Shown piece by piece: positions 8,661 to 18,603 of a stretch of DNA of 64,000 nt (positions are counted from its first letter, which is position 1; each line of letters starts with the position of its first letter). A program made the translations under genes and the position numbers. This DNA comes from Streptomyces sp. NRRL F-525 (lineage in GTDB: Bacteria > Actinomycetota > Actinomycetes > Streptomycetales > Streptomycetaceae). The stretch lies in the NCBI RefSeq assembly GCF_000716605.1, contig NZ_JNXE01000050.1, positions 1 through 64,000 of the forward strand. Reading direction: 5' to 3'. The notes under the pieces were generated by a model, which was not told the origin of the DNA, did not search any database, and saw nothing but the letters and a program-made list of their open reading frames with translations.

Positions 8661-11026
8661 CTCCACTCCGCGGCCCAGGCGTACGACGGTTTGAGTTCCA
8701 GGGCGCGGTCCAGGTCGACGAGCGCCTCCTCGTCACGGCCCAGATTGGCCAGGCTCGCGCCCCGGCTGGCGTACGCCGACGCGTAGTCGGGGTCGAGGGC
8801 GAGCGCACGGTCGTAGTCGGCGAGCGCCTCCTCGTCGCGGCCGGCCGTACGGAGCGCGTCGCCGCGTTCGCAGAGGCCCCAGGCCCAGTCGGGTTGAAGC
8901 GGGATCGCGCGGTCGAGGTCGGCCAGTTGGCGTTCGTGGTCGCCGAACGCCCGCCACACCCGCGCCCGGCGGGCAAGCGCCCAGGCGTAGTCGGGCTTGA
9001 GGTCCAGCGCACGGTTCAAGTCCGCCAGAGCCAGGTCGAGTTCGCCGAGGGAGAGGCGAGTGGCGCCTCGGGACGCCCAGGCGAAGTCGCTCGTCGGGTC
9101 GAGGCGGATGCCCTCGTCCAAGTCCCGCATCGCCTCGGCGTGATGGCGTGCGATGCGGTGGTGTTCACCGCGCAGGATGACGTTGTACGCGTTGTCCGGC
9201 TCCAGAGCAGTGACCCGGTCGAGACCGCTGATCGCGGCGTCGTAGTCACCCATCGCGCCTTGGGTCACCGCCTTCGCCCGGTGGGCTCGCACGAGGTCCG
9301 GGTCGAGCGCGAGGGCACGGTCGTAGTTGTCCAGGGCCTGCTCGTAGTCACCGGCCCGGCCGAGGGCGTCGCCCCGGTGCGCCCACGCGTCCGCCCGCCA
9401 CCGTTCGTCACCGCGCGCGCGGCTCAGCAGCGACTGGAGCAGACCGGCCACACCGCCGTCCGCGAACACCTCCGTCAGAGCTCGCCCGTACGTCCGCACG
9501 GCCTCCGCGTCCGCGTCCTCGCCCACGTCGGCCACAAGCCGCACCCACCGGCGCACCACGTCGTCCCCGTGGGAGCAGGCGGAGACGAGGTCGGCGGACA
9601 CCGTCGTGGGCGCGGTCCGGGGCGACGCGCACATGGAGTGGTAGGACTCGGCCAGCCGCAACTCGCGCCACTCCTCGTCCGACCGGAACTCGTGGGGCTC
9701 CCTGGTCTGTTCGGACTCTTCGCGCCAGCCGGCGAAGACCTCGGCGAGACGTGCGTGCCGCTCGCTCCAGCCGCGTGGGGAACGGCGGCGCTGCAGGCGA
9801 AGCATCGGCTCGCGCACCAGGTGGTGGTAGCGGACGCGGTCGCCCCGGTCGTCCACGAAAGGCAGCCCACGCAACCACGCGAACAGCGCCTCCGCCTCCT
9901 CGTCCGGGCATTCGACGGCGGCCCGGAACACGTCCATGTCCAGGGTCCGGGGCAACGCGCACGCGAGCGCCACCGCCCGGCGCACCGGGTCGTGTTCCCA
10001 CCTCAGGAAGCGTTCGACCGCCGTGGCGCTGGGATCGCCCACGTCGTCCGGATCGGCGGGACGCTGTTCGGCCAGCGTCGACACCAGCACCGGCAGTCCG
10101 CCCGTGAGCCGCAGCACCTCCTCGACCACAGGCTCGGCCACCACCCCCTTGCCCGCGAGCAGTCCCCGCGTCTCCGCCTCCGTGAACGGGCCGAGCGGCA
10201 CATCGGCCACGAAGTCCGCGAAGCCGCCCCAGCGAGCGGTGTCGAAGGAATGCTGGCCGGCGGTCACCACGACGACCGTGGCCGGCAGGGAACCGTACAG
10301 GTCGCTCGTCATCACCTCGTGCAGCCAGCCGTCGAGAAACGGCCCCGTGCGCTCGTACGTATCGAAGAACAGGACGATCCAGGGCACCCGGGACGCCAAG
10401 TCGGCGAGTTCGCCGAGCAGGACCGGCGTGAGGACGCGCTCCGGTGCCAGAACCAGCTGCACGTCCTCCTGATTGCGGAAACGCGCGCTGAGCCCGGCCC
10501 TCAACCGGTCCGCCCCCTGGGCGAGTTGGGCGGCGTCGAGCGCACCCGCGAAAGCGCCGACCCCCGGCACCATGCCGAGTCCGGCCAATCCGGCCCGCGC
10601 CGCCACCATGCTGCCCGCCGACGGACCCTCCGGCTCCGGTTCGGGCATGGCCACGAGAGCCGCCTCCGCCTCGTGCCGCCGCTCGCGATGCGCGGCGACC
10701 AGTCGCTCCAGCTCCTTGAACCTGTGTCCCTGCACGGCGAACTGACGGCTGATCCCCGCCATCGCCTCCGGCACGCTCCCGGCGCTCTCGTCGACGTACG
10801 CCGTCACCGCGCCCGTCTCCCGCGCGACCTGCTCCAACTCCCGTACCAGGAACGTCTTCCCGACCCCCGCGTTGCCGTGCACGTGGAAGAGGAACCGGTG
10901 CCGCTCGTCCTCGGGCGCGACCCCGAAGTTGGCCCGGAACGCGGCCCGTTCGACATCCCGCCCCACGAAACCGGCCCGCCTGCGCCGCCGGATCAGCTCC
11001 TGCATCGACGGCCGCGCCTGCGCCAC
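8231..11026 (-). CDS. STAND-type P-loop ATPase with TPR repeats; 3' end replaced by repeat element
   Basis: Large regulatory/signalling ATPase. Walker A is GNAGVGKT at residues 51-58, and a Walker B-like strand (WIVLFFDTYE) follows near residue 225. From about residue 540 come at least seven TPR units of the form A-W-x-x-x-G-x-x-L-x-x-x-G-x-x-x-x-A-L-x-D-x-x-x-A-L-x-L-x-P. Native-looking sequence ends near base 8660 (residue about 789, SYAWAAEW). After that the frame runs into dispersed repeat element 1, giving an Arg/Pro-rich tail of about 140 residues to the stop at 8231. The original C-terminus is therefore lost and the protein may be non-functional or shortened. ATG start at 11026. Target or partner unknown. 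Confidence 0.8.
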   Translation of the reverse strand: MAQARPSMQELIRRRRRAGFVGRDVERAAFRANFGVAPEDERHRFLFHVHGNAGVGKTFLVRELEQVARETGAVTAYVDESAGSVPEAMAGISRQFAVQGHRFKELERLVAAHRERRHEAEAALVAMPEPEPEGPSAGSMVAARAGLAGLGMVPGVGAFAGALDAAQLAQGADRLRAGLSARFRNQEDVQLVLAPERVLTPVLLGELADLASRVPWIVLFFDTYERTGPFLDGWLHEVMTSDLYGSLPATVVVVTAGQHSFDTARWGGFADFVADVPLGPFTEAETRGLLAGKGVVAEPVVEEVLRLTGGLPVLVSTLAEQRPADPDDVGDPSATAVERFLRWEHDPVRRAVALACALPRTLDMDVFRAAVECPDEEAEALFAWLRGLPFVDDRGDRVRYHHLVREPMLRLQRRRSPRGWSERHARLAEVFAGWREESEQTREPHEFRSDEEWRELRLAESYHSMCASPRTAPTTVSADLVSACSHGDDVVRRWVRLVADVGEDADAEAVRTYGRALTEVFADGGVAGLLQSLLSRARGDERWRADAWAHRGDALGRAGDYEQALDNYDRALALDPDLVRAHRAKAVTQGAMGDYDAAISGLDRVTALEPDNAYNVILRGEHHRIARHHAEAMRDLDEGIRLDPTSDFAWASRGATRLSLGELDLALADLNRALDLKPDYAWALARRARVWRAFGDHERQLADLDRAIPLQPDWAWGLCERGDALRTAGRDEEALADYDRALALDPDYASAYASRGASLANLGRDEEALVDLDRALELKPSYAWAAEWSRFLSVSGLREPSKGRSLRSRRLRRWPCGPPLTRLPQSRFRSERAAPRDGWPGRHAPVCTALRAGTAGRARASPARRVGLAATGRWGLRGGHLVRRSVTVQAKVSHFPAPPLPPPALPSASSIPPTSHSPLAAEPRRRAGESF
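8342..8376. repeat. 10-bp inverted repeat inside repeat element 1
   Basis: GAAGTGTGAC (8342-8351) is the exact reverse complement of GTCACACTTC (8367-8376), with a 15-base loop. It lies in the private middle segment of repeat element 1 and has no counterpart in element 2. It could be an RNA hairpin or a protein-binding site. Confidence 0.6.
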
Positions 11027-11072
11027 CCGTACGCCCCCTCTTCAGCCCGCCCGCACAGGGAAGGAACCTGTC

Positions 11073-11573
11073 ATGAGCGCCCCTACCCCACGCACCGCGG
11101 CGACACTCGCCGCCACCCTCCTCACCGCCACCGTCGCCCTCTACATCGCCCTCGTCGCCTTCGGGAACATCACCGACTTCGGGACCAACCAGCAGTTCGT
11201 GCGGCATGTGCTGGCCATGGACACGACGTTCAAGGACGACGATCTGATGTGGCGGGCGGTCAGCAGCAAAGGGCTGCAGGACGCCGTCTATGTCGTGATC
11301 ATCGTGTGGGAGACCCTTGCCGCGCTCGTGCTCATGTATGGGACCTGGCTGTGGGTTCGGCACGACTACGAGCGGGCTCGGCGGTTCTCCACGTACGGGC
11401 TGCTCATGCTGATGGTGTTGTTCGGGGCCGGGTTCATCGCCGTCGGGGGTGAGTGGTTCGCGATGTGGCAGTCGAAGGACTGGAACGGGCTCGAGGCCGC
11501 GACCCGGGTGTTCCTGCTGAGCGGGGTCGTGCTGCTCGTCGTGCAGCTCCCGGCCAGGAGTTCCGCTACTTGA
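11073..11573 (+). CDS. DUF2165-family small membrane protein
   Basis: Integral membrane protein of 166 residues with four predicted helices (residues about 10-30, 70-92, 108-128 and 142-160). The first helix followed by GNITDFGTNQQFVRHVLAMD is the signature I associate with DUF2165, a family of unknown function. ATG 11073 is preceded by GGGAAGGA. It is divergent from the STAND/TPR gene, with 46 bases between starts, and overlaps the 3' end of the next convergent gene by 8 bases. No regulatory palindrome is visible in front of it. Confidence 0.85.
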   Translation: MSAPTPRTAATLAATLLTATVALYIALVAFGNITDFGTNQQFVRHVLAMDTTFKDDDLMWRAVSSKGLQDAVYVVIIVWETLAALVLMYGTWLWVRHDYERARRFSTYGLLMLMVLFGAGFIAVGGEWFAMWQSKDWNGLEAATRVFLLSGVVLLVVQLPARSSAT

Positions 11574-12123
11574 CCACGATCACCTTCGTGCTCGTCGTCC
11601 CGAACGTCCACAGCGCCGCCCCGTCCGCCTTGCCCATGCGGACGCCGCCCGTCTCCTTGCCCGCCGCCGGCGGGGGCGAGGAGCCGTCCACCGCGTTGGA
11701 GAAAGCGATGTTGAGGCCGGACTTGGTGGCGAAGTAGACGATGTTCTCGATCTGGACGCCGTCGGAACCCGTCGTGGCGTCCTTGCGGACCGACACCGTG
11801 TACGTGCCCGGGTCCGGACTCACCGTGCCCGGCCAGACCGCGAACGTACGGCCCGCCTTGTCGCTCGCGTCGACCAGCCAGACCCGTTTCTGGCCGACGG
11901 CGTAGACGATGCGCCGCCCGGTACCGGAGGAGGCCGGTACCGCGGCGGCCGTCGCGTGCGGCTTCGGGGACGTGGACGCGTGCGCGGACGCCGAGGCGCT
12001 CGGGCGGGCGGCGGACGCCTTGGGGTGCGGGCCCTTGTTGGCCTGGACGGCCAGGACCGTGACCGCGGCGATCGCTCCCACCGTCAGACCGGTCACCCAG
12101 ACCTTGGAGGCAGGCACGGGCAC
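11566..12123 (-). CDS. Membrane-anchored YkuD-like protein lacking the catalytic Cys
   Basis: Protein of 185 residues with an N-terminal membrane anchor (residues about 7-27), a Ser/Ala/Pro/Lys-rich linker, then a domain resembling L,D-transpeptidases (YkuD). It begins with VGQKRVWLVDAS, like the family opening strand, and ends with GGVRMGKADGAALW near residue 159, which lines up with the family motif HGC(I/V)RM-x-x-x-D-A-x-x-L. The cysteine nucleophile is replaced by Gly, and no upstream His-Gly is seen. It is therefore unlikely to cross-link peptidoglycan; it could bind it or serve another role. ATG start 12123. It sits 88 bases downstream of fbiC in the opposite sense of position, without obvious coupling. 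Confidence 0.7.
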   Translation of the reverse strand: MPVPASKVWVTGLTVGAIAAVTVLAVQANKGPHPKASAARPSASASAHASTSPKPHATAAAVPASSGTGRRIVYAVGQKRVWLVDASDKAGRTFAVWPGTVSPDPGTYTVSVRKDATTGSDGVQIENIVYFATKSGLNIAFSNAVDGSSPPPAAGKETGGVRMGKADGAALWTFGTTSTKVIVVK

Positions 12124-12210
12124 GCATCTCCTCAGCTACTCACAGCCCCCACATCCCGATCGAACAGGGGTCGGATCATCGTACCGGCCCCCGTCCAACC
12201 CTCCTCCCGC

Positions 12211-14796
12211 TCAGTCCAGCACCGGCAACAGCTCCGGCAGATGTCCGTCCGAGACGGAAGCGGTCCGCTGCCGCTCCTCCGGCACCTCGCCGTAGAGAGT
12301 GGTGCGCGGCCGCGCCGGCCGGCCCGCCAGTTCCGCTACGGCGACCAGGTCCCGCACCGACTTGTACGAGCCGTACGACGAACCCGCCATCCGCGAGATC
12401 GTCTCCTCCATCAGCGTGCCGCCGAGGTCGTTCGCCCCGGAGCGCAGCATCTCCGCCGCGCCCTCCGAGCCCAGCTTCACCCAGCTCGTCTGGATGTTGG
12501 GGATCCAAGGGTGCAGGAGCAGCCTCGCCATCGCCACCACCGCCCTGTTGTCCCTCATCGTCGGGCCGGGGCGAGCGATCCCCGCCAAGTACACCGGCGC
12601 GTTGGTGTGGATGAACGGCAGCGTCACGAACTCCGTGAATCCGCCCGTGCGTTGCTGGATCCCGGCCAGGGTGCGGAGGTGGCCCAGCCAGTGGCGCGGC
12701 TGGTCGACATGGCCGTACATCATCGTCGACGACGAGCGGATGCCCAACTCGTGGGCTGTCGTGACCACTTCGATCCACGTCGCCGTCGGCAGCTTCCCCT
12801 TCGTCAGGACCCACCGCACCTCGTCGTCCAGGATCTCCGCCGCCGTGCCGGGGATCGTGTCGAGGCCCGCCTCCTTCGCCGCCGTCAGCCACTCGCGGAT
12901 CGAAAGGCCAGTGCGCGTCGCGCCGTTGACGACCTCCATCGGGGAGAACGCGTGGACGTGCATCCCGGGAACCCGCTCCTTCACCGCCTTCGCGATGTCG
13001 AAGTACGCCGTCCCGGGCAGGTCGGGGTGGATACCGCCCTGCATGCAGACCTCGACTGCCCCGACTTCCCACGCCTGTTGGGCCCGGTCCGCCACCTGGT
13101 CCAGGGAGAGCGTGTACGCGTCCGCGTCCGTACGACGCTGCGCGAAGGCGCAGAAACGGCAGCCGGTGTAACAGACGTTGGTGAAGTTGATGTTCCGCGT
13201 GACGATGTACGTCACCTCGTCGCCGACCACCGACTTCCGCACGTCGTCCGCGATCCGCGTCAGCGCGTCCAGCGCCGGACCGTCCGCGTGCAGCAGCGCC
13301 AGCGCCTCCGCGTCGGTGAGGCGAGTGGGGTCGTCGGCCGCCGTCGCCAGTGCCTGCCGTACGTCCGTGTCGATGCGCTCGGGGACCATGCCGGGCGCCG
13401 CCGCCTCGCGCAGGGCACCCCAGTCGCCGTAGACCTCGTCGAAGTCGTCACGGCGGTCGGACGTACGGCCCTCCGTGTCGATCGACACATGCAGATCCGT
13501 ACGGCCGGACGACACGAAGGCCTCCTCCGGCTCCTGCCACGCGTGGCCCTCGACCTTCGCGTCCTCACGCGCCAGGCCCGTCTCCGGGTCCGCCAGTGCC
13601 CGTACGTGCGGCAACAGGCGCGGGTCCAGCCAGGGTTCGCCGCGGCCCACGAACTCCGGGTACACACACAGCCGTTCACGCAACTCGAAGCCCGCCTCCG
13701 CCGATTGCTCGCGGAGCAACTCGATCTGGGGCCAAGGGCGTTCGGGGTTCACGTGGTCGATCGTCAGGGGCGAGACCCCGCCCCAGTCGTCGATGCCCGC
13801 GCCGATCAGGCGCTTGTACTCCGAGTCGACGAGGTTCGGCGGGGCCTGGATGCAGGCCGCCGGGCCCATGATGTGCCGGGCCACCGCGACCGTCGCCACC
13901 AGCTCGTCCAGCTCCGCGTCCGGCATCCCGCGCATCGCCGTGTCCGGCTTGGCGCGGAAGTTCTGGATGATCAGTTCCTGGATGCCGTGGTACGAGCGGG
14001 ACACCTTCCGCAGTGCGAAGAGGGCGTCCGCGCGCTCCTCGTACGTCTCGCCGATGCCGATCAGGATGCCGCTCGTGAAGGGGACCGAGGACCGGCCCGC
14101 GTCCTCCAGCACACGCAGGCGTACGGCGGGCTCCTTGTCCGGGGAGCCGTAGTGCGGGCCACCGGGCTCGGACCAGAGGCGGGTCGCCGTCGTCTCCAGC
14201 ATCATGCCCATGGACGGGGCGACGGGCTTGAGCCGCTGGAAGTCCGTCCACGTCATGACACCCGGGTTGAGGTGCGGAAGCAGGCCCGTCTCCTCCAGGA
14301 TGCGGATCGAGATGGCGCGGACGTACGCGATCGTGTCGTCGTAACCGTGCGCGTCGAGCCACTCGCGCGCCTCCGGCCAGCGGTCCTCGGGCTTGTCGCC
14401 GAGGGTGATCAGGGCTTCCTTGCAACCGAGTTCGGCGCCCTTGCGCGCGATGTCGAGGACCTCGTCCGGGGACATGAACATCCCGTGGCCGGCCCGGCGG
14501 AGCTTGCCGGGGACGGTGACGAAGGTGCAGTAGTGGCACTTGTCGCGGCACAGGCGGGTGAGGGGGATGAAGACGCTCTTCGAGTACGTGATCACGCCGG
14601 GGCGGCCGGCCGTCGCCAGGCCCGCGTCGCGCACGCGGGCGGCGGACGCGGTGAGGTCGTCGAGGGCCTCGCCGCGCGCCTGGAGCAGCACCGCGGCTTC
14701 CGTGACGTCGAGGGCCACGCCGTCACGGGCGCGTTTGAGGGCGCGACGCATGGAGTTCTCGGTCGGGCCGGTTCCGGAGCTCGCGGGAGTCGTCAT
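12211..14796 (-). CDS. fbiC: Bifunctional FO synthase (CofG-CofH fusion)
   Basis: Makes the F420 precursor FO (7,8-didemethyl-8-hydroxy-5-deazariboflavin) from tyrosine and the flavin intermediate 5-amino-6-ribitylaminouracil, using two radical SAM domains. The 861 residues match the usual actinobacterial fusion. The CofG half carries C-x3-C-x2-C at C83, C87 and C90 (CRDKCHYC); the CofH half carries a second one at about C542, C546 and C549 (CYTGCRFC). ATG start at 14796. F420 users are nearby: two LLM oxidoreductases and two Ddn-type proteins lie in this window. Identification is certain from the paired motifs and length. Confidence 0.97.
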   Translation of the reverse strand: MTTPASSGTGPTENSMRRALKRARDGVALDVTEAAVLLQARGEALDDLTASAARVRDAGLATAGRPGVITYSKSVFIPLTRLCRDKCHYCTFVTVPGKLRRAGHGMFMSPDEVLDIARKGAELGCKEALITLGDKPEDRWPEAREWLDAHGYDDTIAYVRAISIRILEETGLLPHLNPGVMTWTDFQRLKPVAPSMGMMLETTATRLWSEPGGPHYGSPDKEPAVRLRVLEDAGRSSVPFTSGILIGIGETYEERADALFALRKVSRSYHGIQELIIQNFRAKPDTAMRGMPDAELDELVATVAVARHIMGPAACIQAPPNLVDSEYKRLIGAGIDDWGGVSPLTIDHVNPERPWPQIELLREQSAEAGFELRERLCVYPEFVGRGEPWLDPRLLPHVRALADPETGLAREDAKVEGHAWQEPEEAFVSSGRTDLHVSIDTEGRTSDRRDDFDEVYGDWGALREAAAPGMVPERIDTDVRQALATAADDPTRLTDAEALALLHADGPALDALTRIADDVRKSVVGDEVTYIVTRNINFTNVCYTGCRFCAFAQRRTDADAYTLSLDQVADRAQQAWEVGAVEVCMQGGIHPDLPGTAYFDIAKAVKERVPGMHVHAFSPMEVVNGATRTGLSIREWLTAAKEAGLDTIPGTAAEILDDEVRWVLTKGKLPTATWIEVVTTAHELGIRSSSTMMYGHVDQPRHWLGHLRTLAGIQQRTGGFTEFVTLPFIHTNAPVYLAGIARPGPTMRDNRAVVAMARLLLHPWIPNIQTSWVKLGSEGAAEMLRSGANDLGGTLMEETISRMAGSSYGSYKSVRDLVAVAELAGRPARPRTTLYGEVPEERQRTASVSDGHLPELLPVLD

Positions 14797-15046
14797 CCTT
14801 CGAGCATACGATCGGTCTGATCAGGCCAAAGAGGGACGCCCGATTCGTTCCGGCCGGGCAGGTCGTTACACGGTGTCACTGGCAGAGGGAGCACCCCACC
14901 CTCCCCCTACCGCCTCCAGCCCTCGTCCGTGCCGACTCCGGTTTCCCGACACCCGGCGATTCCCTGTCCTTGCACGGGAGTTCACAGCCGACTATCAGAG
15001 TCGTACGCGCCATCCCTGTCACTCACGACACCCCGGGAGCAGCAGC

Positions 15047-16576
15047 ATGTGCGACGACGATCACGGAAACGGCACCACCAGACGCGCGCTGATCGTGACG
15101 GGCGCCGCCGCCGCGCTTACGTTGGGAAGCGTGACCTTCGCGAGCGGCGCCGCGGCCGCGGCAGACGGCGACCAGGAGAGCCGGACGGTACGGGGCACCC
15201 TCCCGACCGGCTCGCCCGACTACGTGTACGTGCCGGTCGAGGTCCCCGCGGGGGTCCGCGAGCTGAAGGTCGCGTACACGTACGACAAGCCCTCCGTCCC
15301 GGCCGGCACCCAGGGCAACGCCCTCGACATCGGCATCTTCGACCAGCACGGCACCGACCTCGGCGGCAAGGGCTTCCGGGGCTGGTCGGGCGGCGCCCGC
15401 ACGGAGTTCTTCCTCCGCGTCGACGACGCGACGCCCGGCTACATCCCCGGCCCGGTGCGCGCCGGCACCTGGCACGTCGCGCTGGGCCCGTACACCGTCT
15501 CCCCGCAGGGCCTGTCGTACGAGCTCACGATCACGCTCACCTACGGCGAACCGGGCACCGCCCCGCGGCCGGTGTACCCGCCGGTGCGGGCGACGGGACG
15601 CGGCCGGGCCTGGTACCGGGGCGACTGCCACCTGCACTCCTGGTACTCGGACGGGCGCCGCACCCCGGCCGAGATCGCGGCGCTGGCGCGGGCGGCGGGC
15701 CTGGACTTCATCAACACGTCGGACCACAACACCCAGTCCTCGCACCCGCATTGGGCCTCCGAGGCGGGCGACGACCTGCTGATCATGCTCGGCGAGGAAG
15801 TCACGACCCGTAACGGTCACGTCGTCGCCCTCGGCACCGAGCCCGACACCTTCATCGACTGGCGCTACCGGGCCCGCGACAACCGCTTCGGAAAGTACGC
15901 CCGCGAGATCCGCCGCGCCGGCGGCCTGGTCGTCCCCGCCCACCCGCACGCCGCCTGCATCGGCTGCGCCTGGAAGTTCGGCTTCGGCGAGGCGGACGCG
16001 GTCGAGGTGTGGAACGGCCCCTACACGCCCGACGACGAAGTCGCCCTCGCCTCCTGGGACGCGACGCTGGTGGCGTCGGTCCGCGAGAACCGCGCGTGGC
16101 TCCCGGCGATGGGCAACAGCGACGCCCACCGCGACCCCGACGCGGTCGGCCTGCCCCAAACCGTCGTCCTGGCCGACGACTTGACGCGGGAGGCGATCCA
16201 GGACGGCCTCCGCGCGGGCCGTTCCTACGTCGCCGAGTCCAAGAACCTCTCCCTCACCTTCACCGCGACCGGCGGCCGCGCCCAACAGGCGGGAATCGGC
16301 GAGCGGTTGGAGGTGGATGCGGACACCCCGGTCACGCTACGGCTGGAAGTCACCGGCGCCCCGCGCTGCACCGTCCGCTTCGTGACCGACCAGGGGGTCC
16401 TGCTCACCAGCGATCCGCTGCCGGTGGATGGGGCGGGGACCTTGGAGTGGCATACGACGGCTGCCTACGCGGCGTACGTACGGGCCGAGTTGAGGCACGA
16501 GACGGCGGCGGGACCGGTACCGGGGGCGCTGGCGGCGTTCACGAACCCGATCTTCCTGGGTGAGGCCAAGCGGTGA
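15047..16576 (+). CDS. Secreted PHP-domain (CehA/McbA-like) metallohydrolase
   Basis: Exported phosphoesterase-type hydrolase of 509 residues. The N-terminus has a twin-arginine-like signal (TTRRALIVTGAAAAL) with an Ala-rich cleavage region near residue 40. A beta-rich domain covers residues about 50-180 and the PHP domain follows, with metal-binding GDCHLHSWYSDG near residue 193 and DFINTSDHNT about 30 residues later; further His at VPAHPHAA and Asp/His at GNSDAHRD complete the typical set. ATG 15047 has CGGGAG upstream; the frame is open much further upstream but only over the divergent fbiC start. It ends one base before the convergent EEP gene. The substrate is not evident. Confidence 0.87.
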   Translation: MCDDDHGNGTTRRALIVTGAAAALTLGSVTFASGAAAAADGDQESRTVRGTLPTGSPDYVYVPVEVPAGVRELKVAYTYDKPSVPAGTQGNALDIGIFDQHGTDLGGKGFRGWSGGARTEFFLRVDDATPGYIPGPVRAGTWHVALGPYTVSPQGLSYELTITLTYGEPGTAPRPVYPPVRATGRGRAWYRGDCHLHSWYSDGRRTPAEIAALARAAGLDFINTSDHNTQSSHPHWASEAGDDLLIMLGEEVTTRNGHVVALGTEPDTFIDWRYRARDNRFGKYAREIRRAGGLVVPAHPHAACIGCAWKFGFGEADAVEVWNGPYTPDDEVALASWDATLVASVRENRAWLPAMGNSDAHRDPDAVGLPQTVVLADDLTREAIQDGLRAGRSYVAESKNLSLTFTATGGRAQQAGIGERLEVDADTPVTLRLEVTGAPRCTVRFVTDQGVLLTSDPLPVDGAGTLEWHTTAAYAAYVRAELRHETAAGPVPGALAAFTNPIFLGEAKR

Positions 16577-16577
16577 A

Positions 16578-17423
16578 CTAGGCGGATTCCGCGCCGAGTT
16601 CGTCGCTCAGCTCCACGACAACCGCCGCGTGGTCGGTCGGCCACACCCCGCCGACCGGCCCGTCCCCGGCCCGCCGCACGCCCCGCACATGCCCGAGCCC
16701 GCCCTTCCCGGTCGGCGCGACAAAGACGTAGTCGACACGGACACTCGGCCCGAACGTGCCCGCGACGTACGGATTCCGGAGATCCCAGGTGGCCGAAGGC
16801 GTCCCGGGGTCGGCGAAGTCCCAGGCGTCCACGAGGACTTGACCGGGTACGGCGGGCGCGGTCCGGTACCCACCGAACAACCGCACCTCGTCCGAGTCGG
16901 GCCAGGCGTTGAAGTCCCCGGTGACGACAGGCGGAAACGGCCCCTCTCCACGGTGCTCGGCGACGAACTCCGCGAGTGCGGTGACCTGTTGGCACCGTAC
17001 GGCCGAGGCGGCGGTGGCGGAGGAGAGATGGACGGTGAAGAAGGGGACGCGGTACCCCGGCGCGTCCAGCCCCGCGTAGAGCGCGAGCCGGCCGCCGTCC
17101 CCGTCGCCCGGCGGCAACGGCAGCACGGCCCGCTCGGCGACGGGCCAGCGGCTGAGGACGGCGTTGCCGATCCCGACGGCGGTATCGCCGAGTCGCCGCT
17201 GCCAGAACCCGGGGTCGTGGGAGGCTCCCCAGGTCCAGTGCATCCCGAGTTCCGAGGCGAGCCAGGCGGCGAGGTTCACATCCTCGGCGTCCCACACCTC
17301 CTGCAGCCCGACGACATCGGGATCGAGCTCCCGCAACACGGCCAGGATCGCCTTCTGCCGGGCCTCCCAGGGCCCGTACCGCCACCACAGGTTCCATGTC
17401 ACTACGCGCACGCGATCAGTCAA
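16578..17423 (-). CDS. Endonuclease/exonuclease/phosphatase family hydrolase
   Basis: Metal-dependent phosphodiesterase fold of 281 residues. Family motifs are clear: VVTWNLWW at the N-terminus, GLQEVW (metal-binding Glu), GDFNAWPDSDEVR and a C-terminal TDHAAVVVEL. It could act on DNA, phospholipids or phosphorylated metabolites; the sequence does not tell which. The start is uncertain: TTG 17423 gives the longest frame, GTG 17411 is an alternative, and neither has a good ribosome site. The IS200/IS605 element begins only about 10 bases upstream, so its insertion may have removed the original leader or promoter. Confidence 0.88.
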   Translation of the reverse strand: MTDRVRVVTWNLWWRYGPWEARQKAILAVLRELDPDVVGLQEVWDAEDVNLAAWLASELGMHWTWGASHDPGFWQRRLGDTAVGIGNAVLSRWPVAERAVLPLPPGDGDGGRLALYAGLDAPGYRVPFFTVHLSSATAASAVRCQQVTALAEFVAEHRGEGPFPPVVTGDFNAWPDSDEVRLFGGYRTAPAVPGQVLVDAWDFADPGTPSATWDLRNPYVAGTFGPSVRVDYVFVAPTGKGGLGHVRGVRRAGDGPVGGVWPTDHAAVVVELSDELGAESA

Positions 17424-17504
17424 CTTGACCCGGCCCTGAAGGGCCAGCAGCTTTGGAGGTAGTGCCCAACTGGCTGCTGGGTTGGCTCCTCCGTCCAGAC
17501 ACCC

Positions 17505-18588
17505 CTACGGGGTGGCAGGGACGCGTGACTCACGCCCCGCATTCCACACGATCTCGCCGCGTTGGCCGATCACGTGGGAAGCATTCCGGTCGGCGTGGGC
17601 AACGACCCCGCGCCTCCGGCAGACAAAAAGGGCCTGATCGACCCGGTTCTTCTTCTCGATGTGATGGCACTCGGCGCATTCCTGGCTGGTGTACGCCGGA
17701 TCGACGTACACCAGTGGGACGCCGGCCCGCTGCGCCTTGTACTCGACGAATGCGCCGAGCTGGGCGAAGGCCCAGGAGTGGAGCGTGACCCGTTGGGGCT
17801 TCCTCAGCCGTGCCCTCTGCCGGATGCCGCCCAGGTCCTCCAGGGCGATACCGGACGAGGTGCGTTCAGCCTCGGCCACGATCTTCTTCGAGATGATGTG
17901 GTTGACGTTCGCAGCGTGCCGCTGTTCTTTGCGGCGCCGGTTCTTCAGGCGACGCTTGGCGGACTTGGTGTGCTTGGCTTGGAGTTTGCGGCGCAGGTCA
18001 TGGTGCCGCTTACGGCGTCTGTTCAGATCCCGCCCGGCCGCCCGGTAACCCGTGCTGGTGGTGGCGATGTTGGCAATGCCAAGGTCCACGCCGATAAAAC
18101 CATCAGGCTCATACTGCTCGGCCTCGGATACCTCGCAGGTGGCGATCAGCAACCACATGCCGTCACGGTGGACGAGATCGCTCTCGCCCTTGCGGTACTC
18201 GGCGAGGGGCTTACGGGCCTGCTCGGAGCAGGTGAACCGCACACCCCGGATACGTCCGGCGGTAGTCCAGATGCTTACGGTCTGCTCATCGATCTGCCAG
18301 CTGAGACAGCGATCGTCATACGGCTGCGCCGCATCCGGCCGGAAGGTGACGGGCGTCGGCGACCTTGCGCAGCACATGCAGCGCCGGTTGTGCCGACAGT
18401 CCCCGGCCTTTCAGGTCCCGGTAGGCAAAGCCCTGCAACGCCTTGCGCGAGGTCTCACCGCGCTCGTGGGCCTGGCCCGAGAGCCAGTTCGCCGCGTCGT
18501 TGCAGGCGTGCAGGGTGCGCTCAAGTGCCAACGCCACCTCAGGCGTTGGCATAAGGCGAACCTGCACGACGATCTTCACGCAAGCCAC
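17505..18588 (-). pseudogene. tnpB: Broken tnpB (RNA-guided nuclease of IS605 family)
   Basis: Two frames together make a damaged TnpB. The N-terminal part (18588 down to about 18330) runs through LHVLRKVADA; the rest continues in another frame from PVTFRPDAAQPYDD. Intact relatives have roughly 25-30 residues between these blocks, so a deletion with frame change has occurred. Downstream, the RuvC acids are still present: GVDLGIA (Asp), IALEDLGG (Glu) and AHADRNAS (Asp). The zinc knuckle has CAEC, but the second pair reads FVCRRRG instead of C-x-x-C, losing one Cys. The nuclease is therefore very likely inactive. Its 3' end and the left IS end would have held the guide (omega) RNA. Confidence 0.85.
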
Positions 18589-18603
18589 AATGACATCGTG
18601 TCT

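Noticed and set aside
8295..8786. Plus-strand open frame across repeat element 1
   Set aside because: No ribosome site, low-complexity Arg/Ala content and overlap with the repeat and the STAND gene; no known domain.
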